In this document: piece by piece, positions 31,504-41,786 of the stretch
How positions within the stretch are numbered: the stretch's first letter is position 1
Layout of the letters: every line of letters begins with the position of its first letter
Source of the DNA: Pantoea trifolii
Lineage (GTDB): Bacteria > Pseudomonadota > Gammaproteobacteria > Enterobacterales > Enterobacteriaceae
Assembly (NCBI RefSeq): GCF_024506435.1
Contig: NZ_JANIET010000001.1
Span: forward strand, 4,092,001-4,156,000
Direction: 5' to 3'
Length of the DNA stretch: 64,000 bases
The notes under the pieces: model-generated
Database searches by the model: none
Seen by the model: the letters and a program-made list of their open reading frames with translations, nothing else
What the model was told of the DNA's origin: nothing
Made by a program: the position numbers and the translations under genes

Positions 31504-32372
31504 GTTTCCTCACGTTCTTTTTCGCGTTCCTGCTGTTTTAGCTGGCGATAGTCATCCAGCGTGACGGTGATTTCCGCGCCTAACAACACAATACACCACG
31601 ACCAATAGACCCAAAGGAACAGAATGGGGATGACCGCCAGAACGCCGTAAATTAACTGATACGAAGGGAACATCGTAACATAGAGCGCAAAGCCTTTTTT
31701 GCCCAGCTCGAACAACAATCCGGCAACGATGGCGCCGATCAGTGCATCACGCGTGGGCACGCGCCGCGTCGGCACAATGCTATACAGCAGCCAGAAAGCG
31801 AGGATGGAGAGGCACAGCGGGAAAATACGGAGCAGCTGATCAACCAGACTGGTTACGCCTGTCACACTCAACCAGCGCAGCGATAACAGATAGGAGCTGA
31901 GCGCTAAGCTTGCGCCCGCCAGCAGCGGCCCGAGCGTTAAGATCATCCAGTAAACGGCAAATGAATAGACCATCGGACGCGGCTTATCGCTGCGCCAGAT
32001 GGCGTTCAATGCGCTATCCACCGAATGCATCAGCAGCAGCGCGGTGACGATCAACCCCACAATACCAATCGCCGTCATCTTATTGACGTTAGCGACGAAC
32101 TGGTCGAGATAACGCTGAATGACGTCACCCGTCGCCGGGATGAAGTTGGTAAAAATGAAGTTCTTCAACTGCACGCTGATGTCCGAGAACATCGGAAAAG
32201 CAGCAAACAGCGCGAACACCACGGCAATCAGCGGCACCAATGCCAGCAATGAAACGTAGGCGAGATTACCCGCCTGCGTCGTCATGTTGTCATCGTCAAT
32301 GCGTCGCCACAGCAGTTTTACCCACAAATAAAAGGCATGCGCCGAGTGGCGCAGATGTCGTTGGTTCAGCAC
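31500..32372 (-). CDS. yihY: YihY/BrkB family inner-membrane protein
   Basis: A 290-residue polytopic membrane protein of the YihY family (once mislabelled RNase BN), with six predicted transmembrane segments, such as [19 protein letters not shown] and [23 protein letters not shown]. The C-terminal tail is charged ([11 protein letters not shown]). Function is unknown. The start is GTG at 32372, immediately after the yihX TGA, and the N-terminus then aligns with E. coli YihY; translation probably depends on ribosomes terminating yihX. The 3' end overlaps dtd. Confidence 0.92.
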   Translation of the reverse strand: MLNQRHLRHSAHAFYLWVKLLWRRIDDDNMTTQAGNLAYVSLLALVPLIAVVFALFAAFPMFSDISVQLKNFIFTNFIPATGDVIQRYLDQFVANVNKMTAIGIVGLIVTALLLMHSVDSALNAIWRSDKPRPMVYSFAVYWMILTLGPLLAGASLALSSYLLSLRWLSVTGVTSLVDQLLRIFPLCLSILAFWLLYSIVPTRRVPTRDALIGAIVAGLLFELGKKGFALYVTMFPSYQLIYGVLAVIPILFLWVYWSWCIVLLGAEITVTLDDYRQLKQQEREKEREET

Positions 32373-32969
32373 TCAGAGACGACCCGCAAACCAGTCCGGC
32401 ACGGTTTTATCATCAACCACCAGCACGCTTTCAATGCCAAGCGCGCGCGCAGCGTCGATATTGGCCTGGTTATCATCGAAAAACACCGCCTGATTGGCCT
32501 GATAACCTTCGTGCTGCAGCACATGGTGATAGATGCGCGCTTCCGGCTTACGCATGCCAATATCCTGCGACATATAAAGATGATCGGCCGCCTGTTGAAC
32601 ATCGGGATATTGGGTTGGCCAGAACTCGAAGTGCAGCTGATTGGTATTGGACAGGATCACCACGCGCTCGCCCTTGGCACGCAGCTTGTTCATGATCGCC
32701 AGCGTTTCCGGACGCACGCCGACAAAGACCGCCTGCCAGCCAGCGGTGAATTGCGGATAGCTCAGCGCGATATCCAGCTGGTCGCAGATACGTGCAGCAA
32801 ATTCCGGATCGCTGATTTCACCGCGTTCGTGTTGCTCAAAAGCCTCATCCATGCGGAAACGACTTTGCAGCGTGGATAACGGCACGCGCCCCAAATCGCT
32901 CCAGACGCCGAGCACACGATTGAAATCGATATCAACAATCACATTGCCTAAATCAAAGATGTACAGCAT
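32373..32969 (-). CDS. yihX: YihX, alpha-D-glucose-1-phosphate phosphatase
   Basis: A 198-residue HAD-superfamily phosphatase. Motif I is LYIFDLGNVIVD, where the usual second Asp is Asn-Val, as in E. coli YihX; motif II is ILSNTN, and motif IV is VFFDDNQANI. YihX dephosphorylates glucose-1-phosphate, releasing glucose during glycogen turnover. ATG 32969 follows GAGGAGG and matches the family start; an extension to 32999 is not conserved. yihY follows with no gap. Confidence 0.94.
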   Translation of the reverse strand: MLYIFDLGNVIVDIDFNRVLGVWSDLGRVPLSTLQSRFRMDEAFEQHERGEISDPEFAARICDQLDIALSYPQFTAGWQAVFVGVRPETLAIMNKLRAKGERVVILSNTNQLHFEFWPTQYPDVQQAADHLYMSQDIGMRKPEARIYHHVLQHEGYQANQAVFFDDNQANIDAARALGIESVLVVDDKTVPDWFAGRL

Positions 32970-33108
32970 GACGCCTCCTCTTTTCGTTCCCTGGATCATT
33001 CACTTTAGCGGCAAAAGTGGGAGCTGAACAGGGACGAAAGGCGGGAAATCAGTAATCTGGAGGCGGAGCCAAACTTCATTAAGCGAGCGTTGCAGCGGGT
33101 TGCAGGCA

Positions 33109-33134
33109 TAAAAAAGCCCCGCAAGTGCGGGGCT
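33109..33134 (-). terminator. Terminator after typA
   Basis: In transcript sense AGCCCCGC-ACTT-GCGGGGCT followed by TTTTTTA. This is a canonical intrinsic terminator 20 bases past the typA stop. Confidence 0.92.
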
Positions 33135-33153
33135 CAATATCAGACTGTTTCGC

Positions 33154-34974
33154 TTACTCTTTGCTGCCGCGAGAAGAACGCTTACGGTCGTTCTCGGTCA
33201 GGTGACGTTTACGAATACGGACTGACAACGGAGTCACTTCTACCAGTTCGTCATCATCGATGAACTCGATAGCCTGTTCCAGCGTCATTTTCTGCGGTGG
33301 AACCAGAGTGGTGGCTTCGTCAGTACCTGACGCACGCATGTTGGTCAGTTTCTTACCGGTCAGGCAGTTTACTGTCAGGTCGTTAGAACGGCTGTGAATA
33401 CCAATGATCTGGCCTTCATATACTTCCGCACCGTGACCCAGGAACAGCTTACCGCGATCCTGCAGACCGAACAGGGCGAACGCGACCGCTTTACCCTGAC
33501 CGTTTGAGATCAGCACGCCGTTCTGACGCTGGCCCACTTCGCCTGGACGAACGTCGTCGTAGTGGCTGAAGGTGGAGTACAGCAGACCGGTACCTGAAGT
33601 CATGGTCATGAATTCGTTACGGAAGCCGATCAGACCACGGCTTGGGATCATGTAGTCAAGACGTACACGGCCTTTGCCATCTGGATCCATGTTTTTCAGG
33701 TCGCCTTTACGCTCACCCATCGCTTGCATCACAGAACCCTGGTGGGTTTCTTCGATGTCGAGGGTCACGTTTTCGAATGGCTCCTGCTTACGGCCTTCGT
33801 GCTCACGGAAGATTACTTTCGGACGGGATACCGCCAGCTCGAAACCTTCACGACGCATGTTCTCGATCAGAACCGACAAGTGCAGCTCACCACGACCAGA
33901 AACGCGGAACGCATCCGAATCTTCGGTTTCTTCAACGCGCAGTGCCACGTTGTGGACCAGCTCTTTGTTCAGACGCTCCAGAATCTGGCGCGAAGTCACG
34001 AACTTACCTTCTTTACCGCAGAACGGTGAGGTGTTCACGTTGAAGAACATGGTCACGGTTGGTTCGTCGACGCTCAGGGCTGGCAACGCTTCCACATTCT
34101 GCGTGTCGCAGATGGTGTCAGAGATGTTCAGCTCGCCCAGACCGGTGATCGCGATGATGTCGCCCGCTTCCGCCAGGGTGCTTTCGATACGCTCCAGACC
34201 AAGGTGGCCCAGCACTTTACCGACTTTACCGTTACGGGTTTTGCCTTCGCTATCAATGATAGTGACTTGCTGATTCGGCTTCACGGTACCGCGCTTGATG
34301 CGGCCGATGCCGATCACGCCCAGATAGTTGTTGTAGTCCAGCTGCGAGATTTGCATCTGCAGTGGCGCTTCAACTTCAACCTGAGGTGGAGAAACGTGGT
34401 CAACGATCGCCTGATACAGCGGGGTCATGTCGTCAGCCATGTCGGTGTGTTCCAGACCCGCGATACCATTCAACGCCGAAGCGAAGATGATCGGGAAGTC
34501 CAGCTGCTCGTCAGTCGCATCCAGGTTAACGAACAGGTCAAATACCTGATCAACAACCCAATCAGGACGCGCGCCCGGACGGTCAACTTTGTTGATAACC
34601 ACAATCGGCTTCAAACCATGAGCAAATGCTTTCTTGGTTACGAAGCGGGTTTGCGGCATAGGGCCATCCATCGCATCTACAACCAGCAGCACCGAATCCA
34701 CCATGGACATGACGCGCTCCACTTCACCACCGAAGTCGGCGTGTCCTGGGGTATCAACGATGTTGATACGGTAGTCATTCCATTTGATGGCGGTGTTTTT
34801 TGCGAGGATGGTAATCCCACGCTCTTTCTCCAAATCGTTGGAGTCCATTACGCGCTCAGTCGCTTCGGTACGAGCATCAAAAGTACCGGACTGTTGGAGC
34901 AGCTTGTCAACCAGGGTGGTCTTACCATGGTCAACGTGCGCGATGATGGCGATGTTACGCAAATTTTCGATCAC
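33154..34974 (-). CDS. typA: TypA/BipA ribosome-binding GTPase
   Basis: A 606-residue translational GTPase. G1 is AHVDHGKTT (12-20), the switch I region contains [11 protein letters not shown]3 is DTPGHADF and G4 is NKVDRPGA. Elongation-factor-like domains II, III and V and the BipA-specific C-terminal domain follow. BipA helps large-subunit assembly at low temperature. It has its own terminator and faces glnA divergently across a 439-base regulatory region, as in E. coli. The protein is acidic near the C-terminal third and ends with a basic tail (KRSSRGSKE). Confidence 0.97.
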   Translation of the reverse strand: MIENLRNIAIIAHVDHGKTTLVDKLLQQSGTFDARTEATERVMDSNDLEKERGITILAKNTAIKWNDYRINIVDTPGHADFGGEVERVMSMVDSVLLVVDAMDGPMPQTRFVTKKAFAHGLKPIVVINKVDRPGARPDWVVDQVFDLFVNLDATDEQLDFPIIFASALNGIAGLEHTDMADDMTPLYQAIVDHVSPPQVEVEAPLQMQISQLDYNNYLGVIGIGRIKRGTVKPNQQVTIIDSEGKTRNGKVGKVLGHLGLERIESTLAEAGDIIAITGLGELNISDTICDTQNVEALPALSVDEPTVTMFFNVNTSPFCGKEGKFVTSRQILERLNKELVHNVALRVEETEDSDAFRVSGRGELHLSVLIENMRREGFELAVSRPKVIFREHEGRKQEPFENVTLDIEETHQGSVMQAMGERKGDLKNMDPDGKGRVRLDYMIPSRGLIGFRNEFMTMTSGTGLLYSTFSHYDDVRPGEVGQRQNGVLISNGQGKAVAFALFGLQDRGKLFLGHGAEVYEGQIIGIHSRSNDLTVNCLTGKKLTNMRASGTDEATTLVPPQKMTLEQAIEFIDDDELVEVTPLSVRIRKRHLTENDRKRSSRGSKE

Positions 34975-35082
34975 AGCTTTGCCTCAGGCATTATAGAAAT
35001 AACGCGGTATTGTACACGGATTAAGCGGAAGACTGAACATGATCACAGATTTCGCCGAAAGTTTCTCGTAGCGCTGGTTTTT

Positions 35083-35141
35083 AGCACCGTTTACGGTGCA
35101 TTAATCTGCACTGCGATGGCAATTTGCACCAAATTAGTGCT
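35083..35141 (+). promoter_or_regulatory. NtrC enhancer sites upstream of glnA
   Basis: TGCACCAAATTAGTGCT (35125-35141) fits the NtrC consensus GCAC-N7-GTGC. AGCACCGTTTACGGTGCA (35083-35100) is a near-perfect palindrome with GCAC-N8-GTGC, one base longer than consensus, and is probably the second site. They lie about 110-170 bases upstream of the sigma-54 core, the usual enhancer distance. Confidence 0.8.
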
Positions 35142-35247
35142 TAACTTGACCTGCGGCGCACCATTACGATGCATACAATCCATCCTGGTGCAGCCTTCGA
35201 CTCACGAAAGGGCGCATTGTAGCGCCATTTTCGCCATTGTCATAAAG

Positions 35248-35266
35248 TTGGCACAGAATTCGCTTT
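35248..35266 (+). promoter_or_regulatory. glnAp2, sigma-54 promoter
   Basis: TTGGCACAGAATTCGCTTT contains the -24 GG (35250-35251) and -12 GC (35262-35263) elements ten bases apart. It is almost identical to E. coli glnAp2. Transcription should start near 35275 when NtrC is phosphorylated. Confidence 0.92.
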
Positions 35267-35413
35267 ATATATTTTAAGCGAAAACGACAGTTATAAAACG
35301 GTTGATAGAGCTTGCCGAGATCTTTGGTTAGGAATGGTCAGCAGTCATGACACATTCCCGGCAACGAAGTTCTCTCACCATGACGATAATGACCATTTCC
35401 AGGAGAGTTGAGT

Positions 35414-36823
35414 ATGTCCGCTGAACACGTTCTCTCGATGATGAACGAGCATGAAGTTAAGTTTGTTGACCTGCGTTTTACCGATACCAAAGGTAAAGAA
35501 CAGCACGTTACTATCCCTGCTCACCAGGTTAACGCTGACTTCTTCGAAGAAGGCAAAATGTTCGATGGCTCCTCCATCGGTGGCTGGAAAGGCATTAACG
35601 AATCAGACATGGTGCTGATGCCGGACGCAACCACTGCAGTAATGGATCCGTTCTTCGAAGACTCGACCCTGATCATCCGTTGCGACATCCTTGAGCCAGG
35701 CACACTGCAGGGCTATGACCGTGACCCACGCTCCATTGCTAAGCGTGCAGAAGAGTTCCTGCGTTCTTCAGGCATCGCGGATACCGTGCTGTTTGGACCA
35801 GAGCCAGAGTTCTTCCTGTTCGATGACATCCGTTTCGGTTCTTCTACTTCAGGTTCACACGTTGCTATCGACGATATCGAAGCAGCATGGAACACCGGTA
35901 AAGAGTACGAAGGCGGTAACAAAGGTCACCGTCCAGGTCTGAAAGGCGGTTACTTCCCAGTGCCACCGGTTGACTCAGCACAGGACATCCGTTCTGCCAT
36001 GTGTCTGACCATGGAGCAGATGGGTCTGGTGGTTGAAGCACATCACCACGAAGTAGCGACTGCTGGTCAGAACGAAGTGGCAACCCGCTTCAACACCATG
36101 ACCAAAAAAGCTGACGAAATTCAGATCTACAAATACGTGGTGCACAACGTCGCTCACGCGTACGGCAAAACTGCAACCTTCATGCCTAAGCCAATGTTCG
36201 GTGATAACGGTTCTGGTATGCACTGCCACATGTCCCTGTCAAAAGGCGGCGTGAACCTGTTCTCTGGCGACAAGTACGGCGGCCTGTCTGAAACTGCTCT
36301 GTTCTACATCGGCGGTATCATTAAGCACGCTAAAGCGATTAACGCCCTGGCGAACCCAACCACCAACTCATACAAGCGTCTGGTCCCAGGCTACGAAGCG
36401 CCAGTTATGTTGGCTTACTCTGCCCGTAACCGTTCTGCTTCTATCCGTATTCCAGTGGTTGCTAGCCCGAAAGCACGTCGTATCGAAGCTCGCTTCCCGG
36501 ATCCAGCGGCTAACCCATACCTGGCATTCACCGCGCTGCTGATGGCCGGTCTTGATGGTGTTATCAACAAGATCCACCCTGGCGATGCGATGGACAAAAA
36601 CCTGTATGACCTGCCTCCGGAAGAAGAAGCTGAGATTCCAAAAGTTGCAGGTTCTCTGGAAGAAGCACTGAACGCACTGAACGAAGATCGCGAGTTCCTG
36701 ACCCGTGGCGGCGTGTTCACTGATGACGCTATCGATGCATACATCGAACTGCGTAAGTCAGACGTTGACCGCGTGCGTATGACTCCGCACCCAGTTGAGT
36801 TCGAACTGTACTACAGCGTTTAA
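35414..36823 (+). CDS. glnA: Glutamine synthetase, type I
   Basis: A 469-residue subunit of the dodecameric enzyme that makes glutamine from glutamate, ammonia and ATP. The sequence is collinear with E. coli Gln[30 protein letters not shown], the ATP-binding [18 protein letters not shown], and the adenylylation tyrosine in NLYDLPPEE near residue 398, so GlnE control is expected. ATG 35414 follows AGGAGAG and is chosen over an in-frame TTG two codons earlier. It precedes glnL and glnG; a terminator and a 3'-untranslated region lie between. The gene uses highly biased codons, as an abundant protein does. Confidence 0.98.
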   Translation: MSAEHVLSMMNEHEVKFVDLRFTDTKGKEQHVTIPAHQVNADFFEEGKMFDGSSIGGWKGINESDMVLMPDATTAVMDPFFEDSTLIIRCDILEPGTLQGYDRDPRSIAKRAEEFLRSSGIADTVLFGPEPEFFLFDDIRFGSSTSGSHVAIDDIEAAWNTGKEYEGGNKGHRPGLKGGYFPVPPVDSAQDIRSAMCLTMEQMGLVVEAHHHEVATAGQNEVATRFNTMTKKADEIQIYKYVVHNVAHAYGKTATFMPKPMFGDNGSGMHCHMSLSKGGVNLFSGDKYGGLSETALFYIGGIIKHAKAINALANPTTNSYKRLVPGYEAPVMLAYSARNRSASIRIPVVASPKARRIEARFPDPAANPYLAFTALLMAGLDGVINKIHPGDAMDKNLYDLPPEEEAEIPKVAGSLEEALNALNEDREFLTRGGVFTDDAIDAYIELRKSDVDRVRMTPHPVEFELYYSV

Positions 36824-37004
36824 TCAGCATTAAAGATTCGCGGATTTTGCATCGCCGCAAGGCGGCAATCGAGAGAATCCCGGGGAGCTGAGATAACTCA
36901 GTGACTCGGGTGAACGAGTGCAGCCAACGCAGCGGCGGTGTAAAAGACGCCGAAGATTTTATATTGCCGTGGAAACTTTAGCCCATCTCCGGATGGGCTT
37001 TTTT
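36824..37004 (+). ncRNA. Structured glnA 3' region, possible GlnZ-like sRNA
   Basis: About 180 bases follow the glnA stop and end in an intrinsic terminator with a T run (36980-37004), the usual end of an Hfq-bound RNA. Inside are hairpins such as CTGAG-ATAA-CTCAG (36888-36901) inside outer arms CCCG/CGGG (36879-36882, 36907-36910). In E. coli the 3' end of glnA mRNA is processed into the sRNA GlnZ; the position matches here, but I see no sequence match that proves it. Parts of the segment resemble a dispersed intergenic element that I recall from other enterics. Confidence 0.35.
36980..37004 (+). terminator. Terminator of the glnA transcript
   Basis: AGCCCATC-TCCG-GATGGGCT (36980-36999) followed by TTTTTT. 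A standard intrinsic terminator that separates glnA from glnLG, allowing partial read-through. Confidence 0.9.
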
Positions 37005-37050
37005 CTCCGCGCATTCATGGTTCGAAGCACAGATTTCCGTCCTGAAAGGC

Positions 37051-37072
37051 TATAATGCACTAAATTAGTGCA
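37051..37072 (+). promoter_or_regulatory. glnL promoter -10 with overlapping NtrC operator
   Basis: TATAAT (37051-37056) runs directly into TGCACTAAATTAGTGCA (37056-37072), a perfect 17-bp NtrC palindrome. NtrC bound here would block the promoter, as known for glnLp in E. coli, keeping NtrB/NtrC low until nitrogen limitation drives read-through from glnAp2. I see no good -35. Confidence 0.85.
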
Positions 37073-37084
37073 GAGGAACGCTGT

Positions 37085-38134
37085 ATGGCAACTGGCACGC
37101 TGCCCGACGCGGGGCAGATTCTCAACTCCCTGATCAACAGTATTTTGCTGGTCGATAACGATTTAGTTATCCATTACGCCAATCCGGCGGCTCAGCAATT
37201 ACTGGCGCAAAGCTCACGTAAATTGTTCGGCACGCCATTACCGGAATTAACCGGCTATTTTTCGCTGAATATTGAGGTGATGAGCGAGAGTCTCGGAGCT
37301 GGCCAGGGCTTTACCGATAGCGAAGTCACGTTGGTGGTCGATGGCCGCGCGCACATTATGTCGCTCACGGCACAGCGCTTACCGGATGGCTTTATTCTGC
37401 TGGAAATGGCGCCGATGGATAATCAACGTCGTCTTAGCCAGGAACAAATTCAGCATGCTCAGCAGGTCGCGGCCCGCGATTTAGTGCGCGGCCTGGCGCA
37501 TGAAATCAAAAACCCGCTGGGAGGATTACGTGGTGCCGCGCAGTTGCTGACTCGCGCGTTACCCGATCCTTCCCTGCATGAATATACGCGCATCATCATT
37601 GAGCAAGCCGATCGACTGCGTAATCTGGTCGATCGCCTGCTCGGCCCGCAACAGCCGGGCTTGCACGTAACGCAAAGCATTCATCAGGTCGCCGAGCGCG
37701 TGGTGAATCTGGTGTCGATGGAGTTGCCGGATAACGTCTCGCTGGTGCGTGATTACGATCCAAGCCTGCCGGAACTGCCGCACGATCCCGACCAGATTGA
37801 ACAAGTGCTGTTGAATGTGGTGCGCAATGCCCTGCAAGCCTTGGGCGATGAAGGCGGCACCATTGTGATTCGCACGCGTACGGCCTTCCAGCTCACGCTG
37901 CACGGCACGCGTTATCGTTTAGTTGCTCGTATTGATATTGAAGATGATGGCCCAGGGATTCCGGCCCAGCTACAAGACACCCTGTTCTATCCGATGGTAA
38001 GCGGACGTGAAGGCGGCACCGGTTTAGGTCTGTCCATCGCCCGTAGCCTGATCGATCAGCATTCAGGGAAAATAGAATTTAACAGTTGGCCAGGACACAC
38101 CGAATTCTCGGTTTACCTGCCTATTCGCCAGTGA
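37085..38134 (+). CDS. glnL: NtrB (GlnL), nitrogen sensor kinase/phosphatase
   Basis: A 349-residue cytosolic histidine kinase. An N-terminal PAS domain (about 10-110) is followed by the phosphoacceptor His139 in [12 protein letters not shown], then N box [11 protein letters not shown]1 box DDGPGIP and G2 box [10 protein letters not shown]. It phosphorylates NtrC and, with PII (GlnB), switches to phosphatase activity under nitrogen sufficiency. It is followed by glnG after 7 bases. No membrane segment is present, as expected. Confidence 0.97.
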   Translation: MATGTLPDAGQILNSLINSILLVDNDLVIHYANPAAQQLLAQSSRKLFGTPLPELTGYFSLNIEVMSESLGAGQGFTDSEVTLVVDGRAHIMSLTAQRLPDGFILLEMAPMDNQRRLSQEQIQHAQQVAARDLVRGLAHEIKNPLGGLRGAAQLLTRALPDPSLHEYTRIIIEQADRLRNLVDRLLGPQQPGLHVTQSIHQVAERVVNLVSMELPDNVSLVRDYDPSLPELPHDPDQIEQVLLNVVRNALQALGDEGGTIVIRTRTAFQLTLHGTRYRLVARIDIEDDGPGIPAQLQDTLFYPMVSGREGGTGLGLSIARSLIDQHSGKIEFNSWPGHTEFSVYLPIRQ

Positions 38135-38141
38135 GGTTTCT

Positions 38142-39551
38142 ATGCAACGAGGGATAGTCTGGATCGTCGATGACGATAGCTCCATCCGCTGGGTGCTTGA
38201 AAGGGCACTCACTGGAGCCGGTTTGAGCTGTGCAACCTTTGACAGCGCTAACGAGGTATTGGACGCGCTCGCAAGCAAAACCCCAGACGTATTATTGTCA
38301 GACATTCGTATGCCTGGCATGGATGGACTTACGCTGCTGAAACAGATTAAGCAGCGTCATCCGATGCTGCCGGTGATCATTATGACCGCGCACTCCGATC
38401 TGGATGCCGCCGTCAGCGCTTATCAGCAAGGTGCGTTTGATTACCTGCCAAAGCCGTTTGATATTGATGAAGCGGTGGCGCTGGTTGAGCGAGCGATTAG
38501 CCATTATCAGGAACAGCAGCAGCCGCGTAATCAGCCCGTCAGCGGCCCAACCACCGACATTATCGGCGAAGCGCCGGCCATGCAGGATGTATTCCGCATC
38601 ATTGGTCGTCTTTCACGCTCCTCAATTAGCGTGCTGATCAACGGTGAATCCGGTACCGGTAAAGAGTTGGTGGCACATGCGCTGCATCGTCATAGTCCGC
38701 GTGCGAAGTCCCCTTTTATCGCGCTGAACATGGCGGCGATACCCAAAGATTTGATTGAATCAGAGCTGTTTGGTCACGAGAAAGGCGCATTTACCGGTGC
38801 GAATCAGATTCGTCAGGGACGTTTTGAGCAGGCCGATGGCGGCACGCTGTTCCTCGATGAAATTGGTGACATGCCGCTTGATGTGCAAACCCGCTTATTA
38901 CGCGTTTTGGCCGATGGCCAGTTTTATCGCGTTGGCGGCTATGCGCCGGTGAAAGTGGATGTGCGTATTATCGCGGCAACGCACCAGAATCTTGAGCTGC
39001 GCGTGCAGGAAGGCAAATTCCGTGAAGACTTGTTCCATCGTCTTAACGTGATTCGCGTTCATCTGCCGCCGCTGCGTGAACGCCGCGAGGATATTCCGCG
39101 CCTGGCGCGTTACTTCCTGCAGGTCGCTGCACGTGAGTTAGGCGTGGAAGCGAAGATTCTGCATCCGGAAACCGAAACCGCGCTGACGCGTCTGCATTGG
39201 TCCGGTAACGTGCGCCAGTTGGAAAATACCTGTCGCTGGTTGACGGTGATGGCAGCTGGCCAGGAAGTATTGATTCAGGATCTGCCGCCTGAACTGTTTG
39301 AATCGAGCACGCCAGACAATCCGGTGCAGTCGTTACCGGACAGCTGGGCCACGCTGCTGGCGCAGTGGGCAGATCGCGCCTTGCGTTCCGGTCATCAAAA
39401 CCTGTTGTCGGAAGCACAGCCGGAGATGGAGCGCACCCTGCTCACCACTGCGCTGCGTCACACGCAAGGGCACAAACAGGAAGCGGCACGCTTGCTCGGC
39501 TGGGGACGTAATACCCTGACGCGTAAGTTGAAAGAGCTGGGAATGGAATAA
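38142..39551 (+). CDS. glnG: NtrC (GlnG), sigma-54-dependent nitrogen response regulator
   Basis: A 469-residue enhancer-binding protein. The receiver has its phosphoacceptor at Asp54 ([12 protein letters not shown]). The AAA+ domain carries Walker A GESGTGKE, the sigma-54-contacting GAFTGA loop and Walker [12 protein letters not shown]; a Fis-type helix-turn-helix ends the protein ([21 protein letters not shown]). It activates glnAp2 from the enhancers described here and represses glnLp. A terminator follows. Confidence 0.98.
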   Translation: MQRGIVWIVDDDSSIRWVLERALTGAGLSCATFDSANEVLDALASKTPDVLLSDIRMPGMDGLTLLKQIKQRHPMLPVIIMTAHSDLDAAVSAYQQGAFDYLPKPFDIDEAVALVERAISHYQEQQQPRNQPVSGPTTDIIGEAPAMQDVFRIIGRLSRSSISVLINGESGTGKELVAHALHRHSPRAKSPFIALNMAAIPKDLIESELFGHEKGAFTGANQIRQGRFEQADGGTLFLDEIGDMPLDVQTRLLRVLADGQFYRVGGYAPVKVDVRIIAATHQNLELRVQEGKFREDLFHRLNVIRVHLPPLRERREDIPRLARYFLQVAARELGVEAKILHPETETALTRLHWSGNVRQLENTCRWLTVMAAGQEVLIQDLPPELFESSTPDNPVQSLPDSWATLLAQWADRALRSGHQNLLSEAQPEMERTLLTTALRHTQGHKQEAARLLGWGRNTLTRKLKELGME

Positions 39552-39557
39552 AATAAC

Positions 39558-39580
39558 AAAGGGAGCGTAATGCTCCCTTT
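39558..39580. terminator. Bidirectional terminator between glnG and hemN
   Basis: AAAGGGAGC-GTAAT-GCTCCCTTT sits between convergent glnG and hemN, 6 bases from both stops. The flanking A/T ends allow use in both directions. Confidence 0.8.
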
Positions 39581-39585
39581 ATCTT

Positions 39586-40959
39586 TTATATCACGCGAGA
39601 AAATCGCTGCATGCGCACCTTTTGGCGCAGATACACATCGAAGCACATACAGATGTTTCGAATCAGCAAACGCCCGACGCCAGTAACGTGCAGACTGCGA
39701 CCGCGCTGTTGCACTAATCCATCCGCCACCAGCGGCGCTAACAGCGCTAAATCCTCGGCAAAATAACGTTCAAACTCAATCGGGTATTGCGCTTCTATCG
39801 CGGCAAAATCCAGTGCGAAATTGCAGATTAAAGCTTTAATCACATCGCGGCGCAAACCATCATCATCACTCAACGTGAGCCCGCGCCACAGCGCATTGCC
39901 GCGCTGCTCGACATCTGCGTAATAGGCTTTCAACTCTTTGTGATTTTGCGCATAGCTGTCGCCCAGCATACTGATGGCCGACACGCCCAAACCGAGCAGA
40001 TCGGTATCGCCCTGCGTGGTGTAGCCCTGAAAATTACGATGCAGTTCGCCGGCGCGTTGTGCCACCGCCAGTTCATCATCCGGACGCGCGAAGTGATCCA
40101 TGCCGATAAACTGGTAACCTTCTCCAGTTAAGGTGGCGATGGTTTCCTGCAGGATTTGCAGTTTCTGTGCGGCGCCTGGCAGCTCGTCATCTTTAATCTT
40201 GCGCTGCGCTGCGAACAGCGTAGGCATGTGCGCATAGTTGAAGACGCTGAGGCGATCGGGATTGAGCGCAATAACGCGCTGTAAGGTGAAGGCGAAGCTT
40301 TCCGGCGTTTGCAGCGGCAAACCATAAATTAGATCGAGGCTAACCGAACGGAAGCCCTGCGCACGCGCACGCTGCACCAGAGCGAAGATAGTATCTTCAT
40401 CCTGCACGCGATTCACGCGCTCCTGCACCGCTTTATTAAAGTCCTGCACGCCCATGCTCAGGCGATTAAAACCTTCCGCGCGCAGATGATCGATCATCTC
40501 CAGTTCGATTTCACGCGGATCAACCTCGATCGACATTTCAACATCATCGGCAATAGTAAAATTATCGCGTAGCAGCGCCACCAGCCGGCTCACCTGCTGC
40601 TGGTTGAGGAATGTCGGCGTACCGCCGCCCCAATGCAGCTGAGTGACGCAGCGCCCCGCAAACAAGGCCGCACGCTGGCGGATTTCCTGCTCCAGCACAT
40701 CAAGATAGCGATCGGCTTTATGTAGCTGGCGCGTCACGATTTTATTGCAGCCACAGAAGTAGCAAAGACGATGGCAAAACGGGATATGCACATACAGCGA
40801 TAACGGACGATCGGGATAGCGCTGAGCGGCGTGCTGAAAATCTGCCTCGCCAAAGTTCTCACTGAACTCGAGCGCGGTGGGATAAGAGGTATAACGCGGG
40901 CCAGCGTAATTGTATTTTTCGATGAGGTGCTGATCCCAATCAATCTGCTGCGATGACAT
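39586..40959 (-). CDS. hemN: Oxygen-independent coproporphyrinogen III oxidase
   Basis: A 457-residue radical-SAM enzyme that oxidatively decarboxylates coproporphyrinogen III to protoporphyrinogen IX under anaerobic conditions. The iron-sulfur cluster motif CX3CX2C is CHRLCYFC (Cys62, 66, 69), followed by GCNK. The GGGTPT motif binds SAM. ATG 40957-40959 follows AAGGAG and matches the family start; a GTG two codons earlier is not preferred. A 58-codon ORF ends 2 bases upstream and its stop overlaps the hemN ribosome-binding area. Confidence 0.96.
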   Translation of the reverse strand: MSSQQIDWDQHLIEKYNYAGPRYTSYPTALEFSENFGEADFQHAAQRYPDRPLSLYVHIPFCHRLCYFCGCNKIVTRQLHKADRYLDVLEQEIRQRAALFAGRCVTQLHWGGGTPTFLNQQQVSRLVALLRDNFTIADDVEMSIEVDPREIELEMIDHLRAEGFNRLSMGVQDFNKAVQERVNRVQDEDTIFALVQRARAQGFRSVSLDLIYGLPLQTPESFAFTLQRVIALNPDRLSVFNYAHMPTLFAAQRKIKDDELPGAAQKLQILQETIATLTGEGYQFIGMDHFARPDDELAVAQRAGELHRNFQGYTTQGDTDLLGLGVSAISMLGDSYAQNHKELKAYYADVEQRGNALWRGLTLSDDDGLRRDVIKALICNFALDFAAIEAQYPIEFERYFAEDLALLAPLVADGLVQQRGRSLHVTGVGRLLIRNICMCFDVYLRQKVRMQRFSRVI

Positions 40960-40961
40960 GC

Positions 40962-41138
40962 TCACTCCTTACGGTGACGTCGTCTAAGAGAGGGCCGCGT
41001 AGCAGAAGAGTGGACGAAGCGATGGGCTGAACGCCGACGTAAACGCGACTTCAGACGCGACAGGCGGCGTAGTTTAAACAATAACCAGATCAGATAACAT
41101 GTCAGCAGCAGCGCGAAAATTGATCCAGGCCAAAACAT
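40962..41138 (-). CDS. Small basic single-span membrane protein upstream of hemN
   Basis: A 58-codon frame, not previously assigned by me to any family. Residues 2-21 (FWPGSIFALLLTCYLIWLLF) form one convincing membrane helix. The remaining 37 residues are very basic (about 18 Arg or Lys), such as KLRRLSRLKSRLRRRSAHR and LRRRHRKE, predicting a cytoplasmic tail that could bind RNA, DNA or acidic phospholipid. Its TGA (40962-40964) is 2 bases from the hemN ATG, and its last codons contain the hemN Shine-Dalgarno AAGGAG. Its own ribosome-binding site is weak. Such tight coupling argues for a real gene, but random coding in a leader is possible. Confidence 0.5.
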   Translation of the reverse strand: MFWPGSIFALLLTCYLIWLLFKLRRLSRLKSRLRRRSAHRFVHSSATRPSLRRRHRKE

Positions 41139-41195
41139 AGGTGAATACCTGTTCAGCGCGGCATGCGCGAAAACGCATGCCGATCAAGATTGGCC

Positions 41196-41717
41196 TTAAT
41201 TGCCTTTGAGCAGGCGCATCATATCTTCTTCGGCCTGCTCATCTTCCGCTTCGTCATCCAGCGCGATGCCCAGTGTTTCCATTAGCTCGTCAATGCGGTC
41301 TAAGGTTTGATCCAGCCAGGCCTGATCTTCGCCACTCAGGGTTTCACCGTTTTCCAGACGATCCAGCAGCGTATCCAGACGTTCGTCATTTTCCAACTTC
41401 GCCAGCTCTTCTTGCGGCGTCAGGCGAACTTTTTCCGCTTTTGGTTTTGGCTTCGCTTCAGGCTTTTTCGCCGGCTGGGTTTTACCATCAGCGACTAATG
41501 CGATCGGCGTTTTGCTGCCCAGGCGTGGATCCTGAGCTTTTTTACCCTGACCTTTGCCAGCGGTTTGCGTTTCCGGATTAGCGCGGCTGCCAGGTTTGTG
41601 GCCGCTATGCTTTTTATCACGTTTGCGATCGCGCGCTTCCTGATTAAGGTCTTCACGCGATTTGCGTTTGGCTTTCGCAGCAGGTTTGCCACGCGGGGCT
41701 GATGCAGGTTGCTTCAT
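41196..41717 (-). CDS. yihI: YihI, activator of the GTPase Der
   Basis: A 173-residue highly charged protein. The N-terminal half is basic and disordered ([34 protein letters not shown]); the C-terminal half is acidic and helical ([20 protein letters not shown]). That bipolar layout and the ending match YihI, which stimulates the GTPase of Der (EngA) and thereby affects 50S assembly. It is on the minus strand, upstream of the hemN unit and downstream of csrC, as in E. coli. Confidence 0.93.
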   Translation of the reverse strand: MKQPASAPRGKPAAKAKRKSREDLNQEARDRKRDKKHSGHKPGSRANPETQTAGKGQGKKAQDPRLGSKTPIALVADGKTQPAKKPEAKPKPKAEKVRLTPQEELAKLENDERLDTLLDRLENGETLSGEDQAWLDQTLDRIDELMETLGIALDDEAEDEQAEEDMMRLLKGN

Positions 41718-41786
41718 GGTGTCCGGTCTCGGCGGTGCTTTGTGAGTTCAGTATAGAATTGCGGCGAAATCTAGCAGAAAGTAAGC

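Larger units (their letters stand above)
34975..35413. other. 439-base divergent regulatory region typA-glnA
   Basis: No gene is supported here. The region carries a sigma-54 promoter for glnA, at least one good NtrC site and a second weaker palindrome (separate entries), and must contain the typA promoter on the minus strand near 35000. The leader of glnA from the sigma-54 start is about 140 nt. Confidence 0.75.

Noticed and set aside
34204..35277. Open frame of about 357 codons on the plus strand opposite typA, running into the glnA regulatory region
   Set aside because: It would cross the NtrC and sigma-54 sites, is antisense to typA and has no family resemblance.
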